Below are positions 1 to 12,592 of a stretch of 64,000 nt of DNA, piece by piece. The DNA comes from Sipunculus nudus. Taxonomy: Eukaryota; Annelida; Sipuncula; Golfingiida; Sipunculidae. Each line of letters begins with the position of its first letter. The first letter of the stretch is position 1. The stretch lies in assembly GCA_026874595.1 (NCBI GenBank), contig CM049314.1, forward strand, positions 54,541,812-54,605,811, read 5' to 3'. Both the position numbers and the translations under genes were made by a program. Under the pieces are notes generated by a model. That model was not told where the DNA came from and ran no database searches. It was given only the letters and a program-made list of their open reading frames with translations.

Positions 1-310
1 ACTAGAAATACGCACACTCACGCACGGACTCCTGTTTCATAATACCTGATGACGAATGTGGCTTGACCAACGTGTGTGGCGAAAAAGCGGCTTTATGAAG
101 GACCGTGGAAATGCGGGGGGTAAGGGTAATCACACTTCATGAAAATGACTCAGCGTGCTTTATTATTAACCGGATATACAATTGAGAGAGTTAAAAATAA
201 CGAGATAAAAGATGAACAATATATTAATGTATTTTATGAAAACTGCCCTCTGACCTATTGGTCATTTACATTTGACAGGTAAAAGAGTGGTGTTGCACTT
301 TTAACTTATA
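1..310. other. AT-rich non-coding sequence
   Basis: No reading frame, RNA gene or repeat boundary can be supported here. The stretch ends at a G-run/GA microsatellite. Confidence 0.6.
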
Positions 311-326
311 GGGTGGGGGGGGGGGG

Positions 327-362
<36 letters not shown>
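311..362. repeat. G-run plus (GA)n microsatellite
   Basis: A run of about 15 G passes directly into about 16 GA dinucleotides. The whole tract is purine on the + strand, so it could form G-quadruplex or triplex structure. No gene is adjacent. Confidence 0.95.
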
Positions 363-363
<1 letters not shown>

Positions 364-544
364 GTACATCCTAGTTTATCTTGTAGATGTCACTTGTGGA
401 TCTTTGATGTACTATATCATAAAAAATTCCCCTTTTGACATAGACGAAATAGCAAGAAAATATCTGGATTTATAAGTATAATTTATGTGATAGAAAATTG
501 GGAGGGTGACTACTATAAAAAGACAAGTGAAACTACACTAGCTG

Positions 545-1060
545 ACAACATCAACTGACGACCACCCGATCACCACGACCATCCCGCTATAAAGACAAAC
601 ATGATAAAAAGAAAACTCGGCTACAAAGAAAACCCCGGTAACCAAACCATCCCACTATAAAGACAATCCTGATAACACGACACTCAGCTTCAAAGACCAC
701 CCCGGTAACCCGACCATCCCGCTATAAAGACTGCCAAGGTACATGACCATTCCGCTGTAATTTTTCTGCTTATAACATGACGCTCAGCTACAAAGACTAC
801 CTCGGTAACCCGGCCATCCCGCTATAAAGACTACCCCGGTAACCCGATCATCCCGCTTTAAAGACTACCTCGGTAACCCGACCATCCCGCTTTAAAGACA
901 GTCCTGATAACACGACACTCAGCTACTAGGACAACCCCGGTTGCCCGACCAACCCGCTATATAGACGACAATATTAATAAAACGCCCAGCTGTAAAGATA
1001 AAAATGGTAACAAGAACATTTAGTTGTATAGAGACCACCCTGGAGTAATATAGGCCAGTT
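545..1060. repeat. 34-bp tandem array with two monomer types
   Basis: Degenerate tandem repeats of about 34 bp fill this interval. Type A monomers read roughly CCCCGGTAACCCGACCATCC followed by CGCTATAAAGAC. Type B monomers share the frame but read TGATAACACGACACTCAGCT then ACAAAGAC. The two types are interspersed and decay toward 1050. Most type A units contain TATAAAG. A related, more diverged block is seen near 2500-2570. This is a minisatellite; no coding meaning is visible. Confidence 0.8.
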
Positions 1061-1127
1061 TATACCCCACTCTTATACCCCCTGACTAGTATATATCAGG
1101 GTATATATTTTAGCTTAGGCCAGAATA

Positions 1128-1531
1128 CTGTGGTTAGGTCTATATTTCGCGGGGCTGAAAACGCGATTTATTCATTTTGAACGTTTCACGGGGGTGTCAT
1201 TTTCTCGATTGCACCAAAACCTGTAAAACTAAGTACAGCAGGTTCTGTATTGATTTAAAATTTAGAAAAAAAAATCCTACAAAACCTTACTAATTACTGG
1301 TTCAGTAATTAAATTATTACTTGTTTCACAGTCTATATGTATCACAGCCTGTGAGTACGGCTAAAGCATGGGCCAGTTTCGAAAACCGGCACAGATTAGG
1401 TTGTTGATGAGGTTGTTTTTAGAGGTTATCTTAGTTGATAGGGCATCTTATGGGGGTTTCATATTCGCGATTATTTCACATTCGCGAATATCGCGAAATT
1501 AAAACCCTCGCGAATAAAAAGTCAACCACAG
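1128..1531. mobile_element. MITE, TA target site, short TIRs
   Basis: The 404-bp segment begins CTGTGGTT and ends with the inverse AACCACAG, with TA immediately outside both ends. Subterminal sequence on both sides is rich in TTCGCG/CGCGAA words in inverted orientation, for example TATTTCGCGGGG on the left and TCGCGAAATT, CTCGCGAATAAA on the right. It contains no reading frame. TA duplication plus short TIRs fits a non-autonomous Tc1/mariner-superfamily element. The outer flanks also share TAGGCCAGAATA in inverted orientation, so a larger hairpin structure is possible. Confidence 0.6.
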
Positions 1532-1569
1532 TATACCCGGGGTTTATTCTGGCCTAGTCTGTTTCATAT

Positions 1570-2233
1570 CCCTTCAGTCCACTTTATACCCCTCACACGT
1601 ATCACAGAAACTGACTTGTATCATGCCAAATGAGGAGACCCATATGATCAACAGTATTTAAAACATTCATAATCTTATAAATGATTTACAATATATATTT
1701 TCTATCGCCACGCATTGTTAATTATCAGATTGAAGAGATACACCAAATCATTTATCATTCATTCATGTGTATATCCATGATATCAGAGAAATGAGTGAAT
1801 TTAATGTATGTTTAATTCAGACACTGTCAAGACAAATTGAAACGAATAAGCTATAGAGAATAACATATTTTGTAACTTCTTTAACTTAATCTTCCCATAA
1901 TCTATTCAACTGAAACTACATTTACACTGTACATGTACTTCTATATATTTATATGTTTATAAATTTATACATTTTGTTACAATTGGCAGCTATAGAGTTA
2001 TTTTCTTTTTTGTGGATATTTTGTTGTAGGTTTTAATTAATTGGAAGTCTCATATCAGATGATGATATATGATTTCTGAAAATTCACGGACATAATACGC
2101 TTATGTAGCAACACGATTCTACACACTTACATACCGATCCCTTCAGATTTCATTCACTTACACTCGATAATTACATTAAAAATTTGACAAAAGAGAAGTC
2201 ATTTCGTAAAAACTACAACTTTTGAACTTTTGT

Positions 2234-2235
<2 letters not shown>
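1570..2235. other. AT-rich non-coding sequence
   Basis: No supported gene or repeat; ordinary AT-rich spacer before the (AT)n tract. Confidence 0.5.

Positions 2236-2237
<2 letters not shown>

Positions 2238-2301
<64 letters not shown>
2238..2301. repeat. (AT)n microsatellite
   Basis: About 31 uninterrupted AT dinucleotides. Confidence 0.97.
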
Positions 2302-2304
<3 letters not shown>

Positions 2305-2379
2305 CACAGTTAATAAAACTAAGAGGGGGATTACACTAGCCTAAGGGGGAATACAATGGACTTAAACAAATGATACCCC

Positions 2380-2570
2380 GGGGAATAATCTAGCCAGCCC
2401 ATTTTATACTCCGAAAAAGTCTGGGCTAGACCAGAATATACCCGGGTATACAAACATTGGGGGGGGGCTATATTGGCCAGCTTCACTGGTATTATGACTA
2501 TGTCACGATGAAGACAACCCGGTAATACGAATACCCCGCTATATACAGGAAACCCCGGTAACACAAAAAA
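2380..2570. repeat. Diverged relative of the 34-bp array and its flank
   Basis: The segment contains ACCCGGTAATACGAATACCC and AACCCCGGTAACAC, which match type A monomers of the 545-1060 array, next to TCTGGGCTAGACCAGAATATAC, related to the flanks of the 1128-1531 MITE. It is probably an older fragment of the same composite repeat. Confidence 0.45.
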
Positions 2571-2575
2571 AACAT

Positions 2576-3144
2576 AGAAAATCAAGGCAATACCAATAAA
2601 CCGTGCATTCTATACATGCCTGACGAGTCTGATTGAACATGACTTACAAACACAACCATCTCTCCTGCACGACCTGTTTGGTTCGATAAGCGTTTTTGTT
2701 AGGCGGAGGTTTCCTTTACCATTTGGAATGTTTTAATCAGGTAATTATGGTTGGAACTGCGATAAATGGGATCTAAATGTAATGAACACATTCTGGGAAT
2801 GAAATTATACTAACTATACTACAGTCTTAATTTGGAAAATCATGAACAAAATTTGAACAGAATCATGCTAACTAACGCTGTAAAACAGTTCTACCAGTTC
2901 ACCACCATTGTCGATCCCCCCCCCTAAAAAAATAATAAATAAATAAATAAAACATGTAAAATATCCAGTTGCGTTCTTTGAGATATAGTCTGTGCAGGTT
3001 AATGTTGGCTTTATATTCAAAACCTTATTATTACTCATTAATGCAACCTGTTATAACGTATACGGAACTGTAATTTTAACTGACATGAGTGAAAGACTTA
3101 GAAAAATATGTCGTGTCCGGGATTTAGCTCATCAGTCGAAATAT
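2576..3144. other. AT-rich non-coding sequence
   Basis: No gene supported. A short C-run followed by AAATA repeats lies near 2914-2950; the rest is unremarkable. Confidence 0.5.
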
Positions 3145-3731
3145 CAGTGGAACCTCTCCTAGTGGGCACCTCTATAAAGTGGGCACCTCTATATATAAAG
3201 TGGGCACTTTTGGGCAGTCCCGTTTTTTCTTCTCTTTATTATGTTTAGCTAATGTGGGCACCTCTATATTCTGTAAAGTGGGCAGTTTTCCAGAGCTAAT
3301 GAGGGCACTTCCCGGATTTTCGAGGTTGAACTATCTCCCTACAGCAACTTTGTAAGCCGTCTTTATAGCACTTTTAAAGTGATAAGATTAGATTTATTCT
3401 TAATTATTTTATAACAATATTCATAGATTTTAATATAACAATCAAAACAAATGAACCAAATTCAGAGGTGTACAAGTGAACATTGCATAATAATGATTAT
3501 ACATAACTCAAGACTTAGCTTGGGATGTATGCATACAATTAGATTAATATGCCTGCACCGGCTCAAGTTAGAGATCACCCCAGACTAGCTGCCCCGGTGC
3601 TAATTAATTAATATTTGTTTGTTTGGCTACCAAAAGTGGAAGGAAGCCCTGCTCATTCACCTAATTAATACTCTGTGATAAAGTGACACAGCTATAAATG
3701 TCCCTCTTGCCCATCACAGGTAGTCAGGTAT

Positions 3732-3941
3732 ATGCCCACCAGACCAGGGCAGTGTTTATTTAACAGTTGTTACATGACGATTTATACTGTTGAAATGGTG
3801 TTCAATCTGAACTCTCTAAAAGCAAATGCAAAGCTACAATGTGCACTTTGCTCCAAACAATCTAAAATCACAGACTTTTTCACCAAAAATAAGAATTGTG
3901 ACAATTTAACACATTCATTCAAAGTGTATCACACACTTTAA
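3732..3941 (+). pseudogene. Pogo-type transposase C-terminal remnant with PIP box
   Basis: This 69-residue open frame lies inside the pogo/Tigger element, about 630 bp before its right end. Residues near 43-50 read QSKITDFF, an exact match to the PCNA-interacting-protein box QxxIxxFF, preceded by a CALC cysteine pair. A PIP box at the transposase C-terminus is known for the pogo family, where it is thought to couple transposition to replication. The catalytic DDE domain and the N-terminal DNA-binding helix-turn-helix are missing upstream, so this is the tail of a dead transposase. The ATG used here is only the first methionine in the open frame; the biological start would have been far upstream. 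Assignment rests on the motif plus the enclosing TIRs. Confidence 0.55.
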
Positions 3942-4200
3942 ATGTTTAATGGATTTCCAGTGACTGGATTAATGTTTGTGTTTTACTTACTTGTCTACTT
4001 GATAAAGAATGTTTTTTTTCAAGGTGATAGTATTTAGATATGTGACGCACTGTCTTTGCTTTTTCACTTGTGAATTTTTTTTTTATAAAAAAAATGACTA
4101 CTTTTCAAAGAATATATCGTTAAGAATTATTACTTCCCATGGTAATGCTAAATACCGCATGCTGCTTTGCCATTTTGTGCATATAAAATATAAAAAATGA

Positions 4201-4202
<2 letters not shown>

Positions 4203-4250
<48 letters not shown>

Positions 4251-4258
4251 TATATATA
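4203..4258. repeat. (AT)n microsatellite
   Basis: AT dinucleotide run with a few CAT/TAT interruptions, inside the pogo/Tigger element. Confidence 0.95.
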
Positions 4259-4574
4259 TGAGTTAAGCTATCTTATAGACCATCTGCACACAGCTTCGTT
4301 TTATTGTCCTTTTTTCCCGTACTTTTATGTAATAAAATACATATTTTCTAACAAATGTCTTATAAATCAAAAATAAATTGTCACTGAAAAACTTGTTAGT
4401 AAAAAAGAGAGATGGTACATGAAATAAGTTAATTTAGTAATCTCAAAAAATGAGTAATTATAGCAATATATCATATTAGGGGGCAGCACTCATTACCTCT
4501 ATATAGTGGGCACCTTTATAAAGTGGGCATTTTGGTTCAGTCCCAAGGATGCCCACATTATAGAGGTTCGACTG

Positions 4575-7500
4575 TATGTTATACTGAAAGGTTTTTTTTA
4601 ATCATGTCACTTTCATACAATTATCCTGTTATCATTGCTGTAAATGTTTTACCACTCAGCTGTCCAGGCTCCATCACACATAGTCGTGCGAAAGTCAGGA
4701 AATTAATTTAAATATCAAGAAACATATCTGGGCAGAACTCTTACATACGTCAAAATTCCTTAACAATTGTTGTATAAGTTGTCATAGTATTTGACACGTT
4801 TATAAATGTGTTTGATCAATTTGTAAGTTCTATAGGAATGATATTGAAATACATTTTCGGTTATCATCATTTCATAGTAACCTAAATCATTCGTATCAAA
4901 GTCTGAGATTAGTAATCATATAATATATGATTTGTATTGTATTATAAATATTAGGGTTTTACATCGTCTGCAGTTTAATCAGCTACATTTTAAAAAATCA
5001 TTCTTGTGTCCTTTTCAGAACTGTTTGAAGGTTATTGTATTAAATTTTATGGATTTTATCTACAAATTTTTTAGTTCATTCAATGAAATCAGCAGGTGCT
5101 GCACATATATACCATTGTCGTTTATGTGTCCTTTCAGATTAACATTTCTTAAATTATCTTAGGTCATAGTTTCATCAACTGAGCGCAATGACCAATGGGT
5201 CACTTCGTTGTTTGTTTGCTATCTGCAATTCTATATTTTTCAAACGATTAAAAATTTTGAATTATAACTAATTCTTTCATTCATTATATTCCGATATCCT
5301 CTCCGCTATTAACTCTTGACTTTGACTTTTGTTTTTAACCAGTCCATATTTTACATTTTGTGCCATGGCTTACCACAGCCATTTGAATCTATACCAAATC
5401 TATCATTAAAAGTTAATGGACACACAAATTTGTTTGTTTTATAAACTATAGCGGTGTGCCAATAATTCCGATATGCGACCCGTCACATCAGGGTGTTAGT
5501 GTGTTTGCTAAATGGCAGCCCCTGGAGCGATTCGAGAAAATAGGAGAAATATAAACCTGTCAGGGTTCGATAAGGGCGCGATGATGAGTACCCCGAGGAG
5601 AGAGTTTAGTGGTAAGGGGATATGTATCGGCAACGTTTTTAACCCTTTTTTTAAATAAAATGTTTATTATATCGTTCGTAAATACATAAAGGAATTTCAA
5701 AATGGCTTACTAAGTGACAGTTGCATCTTTATTTTTTATACGTATTTCATTTCATAGGATCTCGTGCATCAAAGCAATGCAGTGTCACTAAACACAAGCT
5801 CACAGTTAATGCTGGCCCAATACATGAGGGTAACTGGCTATAGTTAATTCAAGCAAAAAACTTGATTGAATTATTTTTAAAAAATCTGTTTAATTAAAGC
5901 TCATCTTTTAACCTGTTACACATAATATCTTATTGATTGTATTGCCTTTCAGGCATTTTCTTGTAATGATATACATTATGCATGTTTAAATTATATGTAA
6001 ACTGATAGTACATTAAAACATAACATTTGCCTTGGATGATATTTTCTACATTTTGCTAATAGTTGTCCCAGAATGTTAAACGGATTCCAAAAGGTTATTG
6101 TACATAAGTTTTACGATTATGTTACCTCCTCGCCCTATGTATGGCAAGGTCGGCAATCTGACCCGCAAGGGGTCACTAGGTGCAATGTTCTTATTTGAAA
6201 GAAAATTGGAAGTTTAAGTTCTATTCAGACATCCGTGCATACGCTTGTGTCCGAGATGATCCGCATAGGTTCTTGTGCATATATATACTCCATACACCGC
6301 TTTTTGTTGTGGTATATATGTGGGTTTTATACGTTAAACAAATATTCTAATCCTTTTGTCGGTAACTGATCAATCAGAGAGTGGTGACTGTACTGAACTA
6401 CCCTTTTTATGTACCCTGTCGGTGCCCTGAAGGCTGCATTTGTTACGGTGTTTAAACTCTTTAACAACTACCGCTGTCAAAGTGAAAACGACATGCTATA
6501 CCCTGTCATCAGATATTTCATTGCTGCTACAGATTGTTCGACATTTAAGTTACCTGTCAAATTGTTAATGTTTGTACATGGTGGCGGAACTTAATGTTCA
6601 TCAATATTACGTTTTAATTTTATCTTTCAATTAGAATAGTCTAATCAAACGTATATATATATATTTGCTTCATGTGCTTCATGTAGTGTGATATCTTTAA
6701 AAATTTTTTTCTGCGACATAAGACCAAGTAAAAAGATAATAATATCTAAAATCAGTTAAACCAATAATGGTAAGTATACGAGGAATCTGGATTCAAGGGT
6801 ATGCGCAAATCACTTATATGGGCAACTGAAACCGTGCCCCAAATATATAATAGCAGTACTATATAATGATAAAACTTAAAATTTTGAGTACAGCAAGTTA
6901 CATTCACGACAGCTTCCCACTCTAACCAAGCGAATTCATTCCACCACGAGCTTGATTAAGATTATAAAGGAGAGGAACGTCGATTGTTTAAATGATATTT
7001 GCAATTTTCTCAAATATATATAAATTGATAAACCCTTATTACCAACGAACAGTTTCATACAAGAGACATGGACTATTACGTTAAAAATTTTAAAGTGCAA
7101 GGGGTGAGAATATGTTTCATAAAGGAATGCATGTAAATATGTGAAGAAAAGTAAATTACACTTTAAATTAATACTTGCCTTGCAGCAAGGATGTCACTGA
7201 ATTGATCCCATTCTGCTCCCTGCGCAGTAACATGATCACAGGGTCAGTCGGTTGATGGCTTCGGTATACTGTCACGCGTCTTTATAAAGGTATAATAAAT
7301 AGTCTGATACCAATCTTTGCTTCCATAAAAATGTCAGCTTAACGATTTTTTATGTTATTTAGAACTTATAACTGTTACATTTTCATTCATCTGATGTGTT
7401 AAGGTGTACTCCATAATATATCAGTTTTTACACAATGTCCGTATATGTACTTATCTCCGACTATATGTTTTAATATTAAACAGCAACTCATTCAATGCAA

Positions 7501-7783
7501 ACCAGTGATTTGTTAGTGATTTGATGGTATTATTACATAATTATAAATATTATGTTTACAGACTAATGTAAATGGAATGGCCAGTCTATAAATCACGTGG
7601 TAGCCATGGTTTCTTTAAGGTTTAACATTCCCTAAATTTGTTTTGCATTGCAAACCCATGTTATACCCGTACAAATGTAATGCATGTGTTTATCCAAGAT
7701 ATGAACCAAGTTTTTTCAAGCAAAAATCTGCCTCGATACACATGGACACATATGAGCTGTTTGGCCTCACATTATACTCTAAG

Positions 7784-7790
<7 letters not shown>
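4575..7790. other. AT-rich spacer without supported genes
   Basis: Only short chance reading frames occur. Slightly more complex sequence lies at 5450-5640 and 6120-6290, possibly remnants of old repeats, but I cannot assign a family to either. Confidence 0.5.
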
Positions 7791-7792
<2 letters not shown>

Positions 7793-7843
<51 letters not shown>

Positions 7844-7845
7844 TA
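7793..7845. repeat. (AAT)n microsatellite
   Basis: About 16 AAT trinucleotides with an ATATAATGATAAT edge. The poly-isoleucine tail of the short frame across it is a translation of this repeat. Confidence 0.97.
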
Positions 7846-8012
7846 ATGATAATAAAAGACTAAAATATTCGAAAAAATTATATCTTATATATATATAGTC
7901 CTGATAATCATGTTCATATCCTCATTAGATGATGCATTACAACCTCAAGTGAGAAAAAGTGATAATACAGTTTCAGACAAGGTAAATTAGAATGCCATAT
8001 GTATTTGAACGT

Positions 8013-8077
<65 letters not shown>

Positions 8078-8489
8078 TATATTATATTTAATTTTCCAAT
8101 TGGGTGTAGATCGAAGATGATCATCATGTACCTGTATGACCTTTAGAGTGTCAGTTATGCAAATACAATTATGTCTATAAGAAATACGAAAGCTTAGTCT
8201 TGACAAACATCACACAGACGTCAAGTAAATCAGTCTTTTAAGCATTCGAACGCAGGCTTTGAAAAGTATAAGGTTTTTACAGCTTATGTTACAAAAATAC
8301 ATATTCAGGAATAGAGGAAACGGAAAATGTTTATTATATTCTCTGCGTACAGTGTCAATTAGAATCCCCATTTTCTTGAATGTTATACAACTTATTGCAA
8401 TATTATGAACTTCACGATTTTTATATTACACATGACGTTATTGATTAACTTAGCAAGCCTGCAGCGTGTTTAAATATATAAGTATACCT
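7846..8489. repeat. Spacer containing (AT)n at 8017-8075 and (ATATT)n to 8092
   Basis: About 30 AT units pass into TATAT/ATATT pentamers. The remaining sequence to 8489 is AT-rich without supported features. Confidence 0.9.
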
Positions 8490-9990
8490 TAAAATACATG
8501 AATAGTTTACTGATAATCTATCGGGATCTCTATTGACGCCGGGTTTCCGTGTAACAGTGAACGCTACTTTACTATTGTAAAGTTATACGTTTACATATAC
8601 AACAAAACGTTTGCCATCATTCAAAGTATCATTTTCCCTCTCATTGCGTTTGTTTGATCTCCTTCAGCGAACGTGTCGACGGCGATGGGAGGCTAGTGTT
8701 TTCTGTAATCTCTTAATGTCCGAACTAACGAAGGGGCCCGTCCCCCAACACCCCCTGGGGCACGCTCCTCTCCGGCCGCCCGTGAAATCAGATAGACCCG
8801 GTTGGAGAAAGCCCATCTCTTTCTATTTCCCCTGTCATTGTATCGTGGTCACATTTGGCTTGAGTTGTGTAAACACCATTGGTAATGGGGGAGGACAGAA
8901 ATTATGTATGTGTGAAATTGGCCATTTTATTCTTATTGATCTATCCTGAATGGGAGTATTTGCTTTATTCGGAGACTGACACTGTGGCATTATGAGTTCT
9001 TCGCCGTCTTATGTACATTGTACAATAAACACGGGGAGGCACCACCTCGGCCAAATGAAGGCAAAATGGACTCATTTCATAAAGTTGTTTCAGCTTATGA
9101 AGCAAATACAGGCCCGGCTCAATAGGGCGGGCGGCATTGCAACAGAATAAAACACACAATCAGTAGGGTCACAGTGTCAACGCTGAATTTAACAGTCACA
9201 TCTGGGACAGCTCAGCTGAGCTATTGTCAAGGCCCGCAGTCGTGCAGGTCCAAAGCTCCCAGCCGGGTCCCACAATGCGGCTCATTTCCCCCTAAATAAG
9301 TAGAGGGGTTATGATTTAATGATTATTTTAACGATGAGAAAAGCACGGATTCAACCATAGTGAGACAGCATAAAAGCAGACATGGTTACGGACAAAGCCA
9401 GTGCTGGCGAAACATTGAGTGCCGACTCGCGAGGAGTTTTCACGGAAACTTTACTAATGGGCACGGCTCTTTATTGCCCGAGCGCCTGGCCTACTCCGTG
9501 TTCCGGAAGCATCTTTCGTCTTTGTGGACACGAAAAGCCACCTTTGATACGGTATTGATTCTAATTTGCGCACACTGTTGTTGCCTCCCGTGTCCGACAA
9601 TAGCCAAATGGGCACCCCACAATGCAATACCGTACTTTCGCCACGGTGGAAAGGTATCACTATTCACGGCGAAGCATTTTAGGAAGTGAAGCTCGCTCCT
9701 TCGTGAGAATAAGTGCATTTTACTCCTTGGGAGGTAGTCATAATGGCCACCAGGGGCCCGGACGATACACATTATCTCTCGTTTATAATACATCCATTAT
9801 GGTCGCATCAAAGATAGTCTGCCTGTATTATGAAACCATAAGGGGGTTTGTCCGCGTGTGTTTATTTAAACCTAAAAAAGCAGACTTGGTTCCTGCATGA
9901 ATTCGCGGAGTGAATTAATGGGATGCTTTGGGAATGATCGCTGCGTGGTCCCTAAACGTTTTTTAAGTAGTACAATCGACTATCATAATC
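8490..9990. other. Complex non-coding island, candidate conserved regulatory element cluster
   Basis: Base composition rises well above the AT-rich surroundings and the sequence is non-repetitive for about 1.5 kb. Several overlapping short frames occur on both strands (8611-8949 plus; 9360-9689 plus; 9491-9793 minus; 9622-9900 plus). None shows a recognisable domain or excludes the others, which argues for constrained non-coding DNA rather than an exon. Words such as CACAATGCGGCTCATT and CCACAATGCAATACC look like developmental-enhancer sequence. The regulatory role is inference; cross-species conservation would decide. Confidence 0.4.
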
Positions 9991-11249
9991 CCATAGCCAG
10001 TCTCCCCGTGGACTAAAGTACCTGTTAGAATTAAACACTCACTAATATGGCCACCACGCGTGTATAATCTCCATACCTGACATAAATATTTGATTTTGTA
10101 AATGAGACGGTGTAATCATTCATTTATTTTATCTTTTTATATAACGTTTTTATTTCGAATTTTTGTTTCGCTAGTATCAATATAATAAAATCCATGGACA
10201 TAAACAAACAAAAAAAAGATTTATAAACTGAAAGCCACTCACTGATTTTTAATTTTAATAATCTTCAATCATTTTATATCAGGAACACACCCATAGATAA
10301 ATTTACCTTCATCACATAATTTCTTAGATTTGCACTATCTTCATCAATGTTTAGTTCTTTATCAGTCTATATGTTAAACAGATGGCTCTGCTTTGCTATT
10401 TGGCCAACAAAAATGCTCGCTGTTTTCTTTTTATTTTTCAACCAAATGTTGTGATGTAGGCTCTGCCTAGGGCTTAGCAAAGAGATTTGACCGAAAGTAC
10501 GGCAAAAAAGTTTAAATTGAAGGTTCCTGCCGTGGTTTTTATCTCTAAATATCAGATCTGCCGAAGCCGATTTGTGAAGTATATATAACATATATGTCAC
10601 TATGTACTATGTACCAACATACCCAAACATTATTGGTCTCCAATACATTCACAACAGTGTATAATTGTTGATTATATTTATTCATGGCTATTTTGTACCT
10701 TAAATCCAGATTGTTTGATAATAAAAACATACTCCTATCATATTTTACATTCATCTTTATCCTGTGAATAAACAGTGCAGCTGCATAATCGGGATATATA
10801 TCTTTATATTTACGGGATATATTAATTCCTTGATTTTTCTTTTTTACAACACTCAACATGTGATCAAAATAAAGTTTTAAAGGACAAATAAAGCATGGTA
10901 TATATCGAGTGCATGCATGATAGAAGCTCGTGTAGCAAAATTCTACCTCATTCTCACCTTGTCCCACCATTATATCCTGTAATAATAGAAGTTAGTGAAC
11001 ACATGGGACTAAGAGACCGCCGTTGCCTTGATTTACTTAAATAATTAACATCTAAGGGCGTATACATATACATTAAGAATACATTACATCAGTTTTTTGT
11101 AATTATAGCTCAGTTTTTAAGAGGCCTCTACCGTTTGTGCTTTGTGTATTCGTGAACAAATCATTAACAAACAATTATACAGGCCTTTATCTTCGCTAAT
11201 CATACAACGGTGGTCTATATATTGATAACAATGTGAACACCCGGGTTAA
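9991..11249. other. AT-rich spacer
   Basis: No supported gene. The longest open frame (10545-10970, minus, 141 residues) has no recognisable domain and AT-driven composition. Confidence 0.5.
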
Positions 11250-11600
11250 TTCATCGCTGGCAGAAGGCCCTGGACAAAACAGACTTTGGCCACAATAGGT
11301 CAAATGGGCGTGTTTCTCATGTCACTTTGTTTAAGAAACAATAACGGCTCAAGATTTTGTATTCAACATCACTAACGAACATATACCACGCCCAGGAAGA
11401 AATCAAGAGAAAGACAAAACAATACAGATGTGTCTGTTGTGTACGTCGTCAAGATGTATTACCGGAGGTCCGCTTTTAATTGTCGCTGCCTTCATGGCTT
11501 ACTCTTCTTGTAACATTTGATTTTTATCACACACATTGAATAAATCGTGATCTTTGTTAGGATCACGCCCAGACAATACACCTACAATAAACGGTAAACT
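11250..11600. other. Small complex non-coding island
   Basis: Between AT-rich flanks lies about 350 bp of non-repetitive, balanced-composition sequence with homeodomain-like (GGGTTAATTCATC) and Sox-like (AGAAACAATAACGG) words. It resembles the larger islands at 8.5 and 14.6 kb. Confidence 0.3.
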
Positions 11601-11609
11601 GTATTCCTG

Positions 11610-11634
11610 AATATATATATATATATATATATAT
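11610..11634. repeat. Short (AT)n microsatellite
   Basis: About 12 AT units. Confidence 0.9.
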
Positions 11635-11639
11635 CCTTC

Positions 11640-12592
11640 ACTATTTGAATATTTATTTTTTATTCACATGCATCATGATTCGTGAAGTCCATGTATACAT
11701 TTGTACTTCTTCAGTTGTAACGTTATTTCATAGTATTTTACAGTATTATAGTGTATATAAAGTATTTTATATGGAGTATTTTATAGTATTTAAATTAAGT
11801 TTGGTATATTGTAGCTAGATGATCACTGTTTTTTTTATCGTTTAATTGATATGCGGGAACAATGTTAGTTCCTTTCAAGGGATTAATAAAGTATATTTTA
11901 TCTGATCGTATACAAACAAACAAGCATCGAATCCAAATCGGGAGACGGCATTCGTGTGCATGAACCTCTGATAATATCGGGATTTTGTTGGAGTTCGATA
12001 CGAAATTTCTGCAATTTTCAAAGAAAATGTACAATGTCAACTGGAATAAATTATAAGGCAATACAGTATTTTGTCGTTCACCTATATATAACTTCAATAT
12101 ATATTCTTATTATTTTATGGTTTGCCCGAATGCAATCCTTTCATATGTGCAGGAGTTTGATTCCTCGCGTATGACGTCACGTATAATCATTCATGCAAGC
12201 TGAATGGTGATTTATTCCTGCGAGTCCAGGCGGCCATCACGGTAACACATTTGTCAAAACAGATTCACAGTGAAATCTCATACTTCATAACCCTTCTATC
12301 TGATAATCTTTTAGTTATCCTGATACACAGATTACCTCTGTTCTGCACATGCTTATTAAAATCAATCTCACTGGTTATTTATACTCACATTGACTGTTTG
12401 AATCCTTTGTTTTTACCTGACTATCCAGGTGACTATTATTTAACATAGTCTGCATGCAGAAGGTTGCCGAAGAGAGAACTGTATATTATGTATCTTAGAT
12501 TATAATTTTTATTCTGTGCATGAAGTTAAGTTATGTATTATATTCTATGCAGAGCTATAATATGAGCTCGATATGAAAAAAAAAAAAACTAA
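11640..12592. other. AT-rich spacer with a consensus CRE
   Basis: No gene supported. A perfect palindromic cAMP-response element, TGACGTCA, lies at 12172-12179, within GC-richer sequence reading CTCGCGTATGACGTCACG. One 8-bp word is weak evidence on its own. Confidence 0.4.

Larger units (their letters stand above)
3145..4574 (+). mobile_element. Pogo/Tigger-type DNA transposon, internally decayed
   Basis: The left end begins CAGTGGAACCTCTCCTAGTG and continues with repeated GTGGGCACCTCTATAAAGTG words to about 3320. The right end, 4478-4574, is the inverse and closes with TATAGAGGTTCGACTG followed by TA. CAGT(C/G)GAACCTC at both termini with a TA target is the signature of the pogo/Tigger group. 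The interior (about 1.2 kb) is too short and too broken for a full DDE transposase, but a transposase C-terminal remnant survives at 3732-3941. An (AT)n tract at 4203-4258 interrupts it. The left TA is imperfect (AT directly before CAGT), so the exact left boundary is less sure. Confidence 0.75.

Noticed and set aside
8611-8949. 112-codon plus-strand frame
   Set aside because: No recognisable domain. It sits in an island where several frames on both strands are open by chance.
10545-10970. 141-codon minus-strand frame
   Set aside because: AT-driven composition and no domain; overlaps another frame on the same strand.
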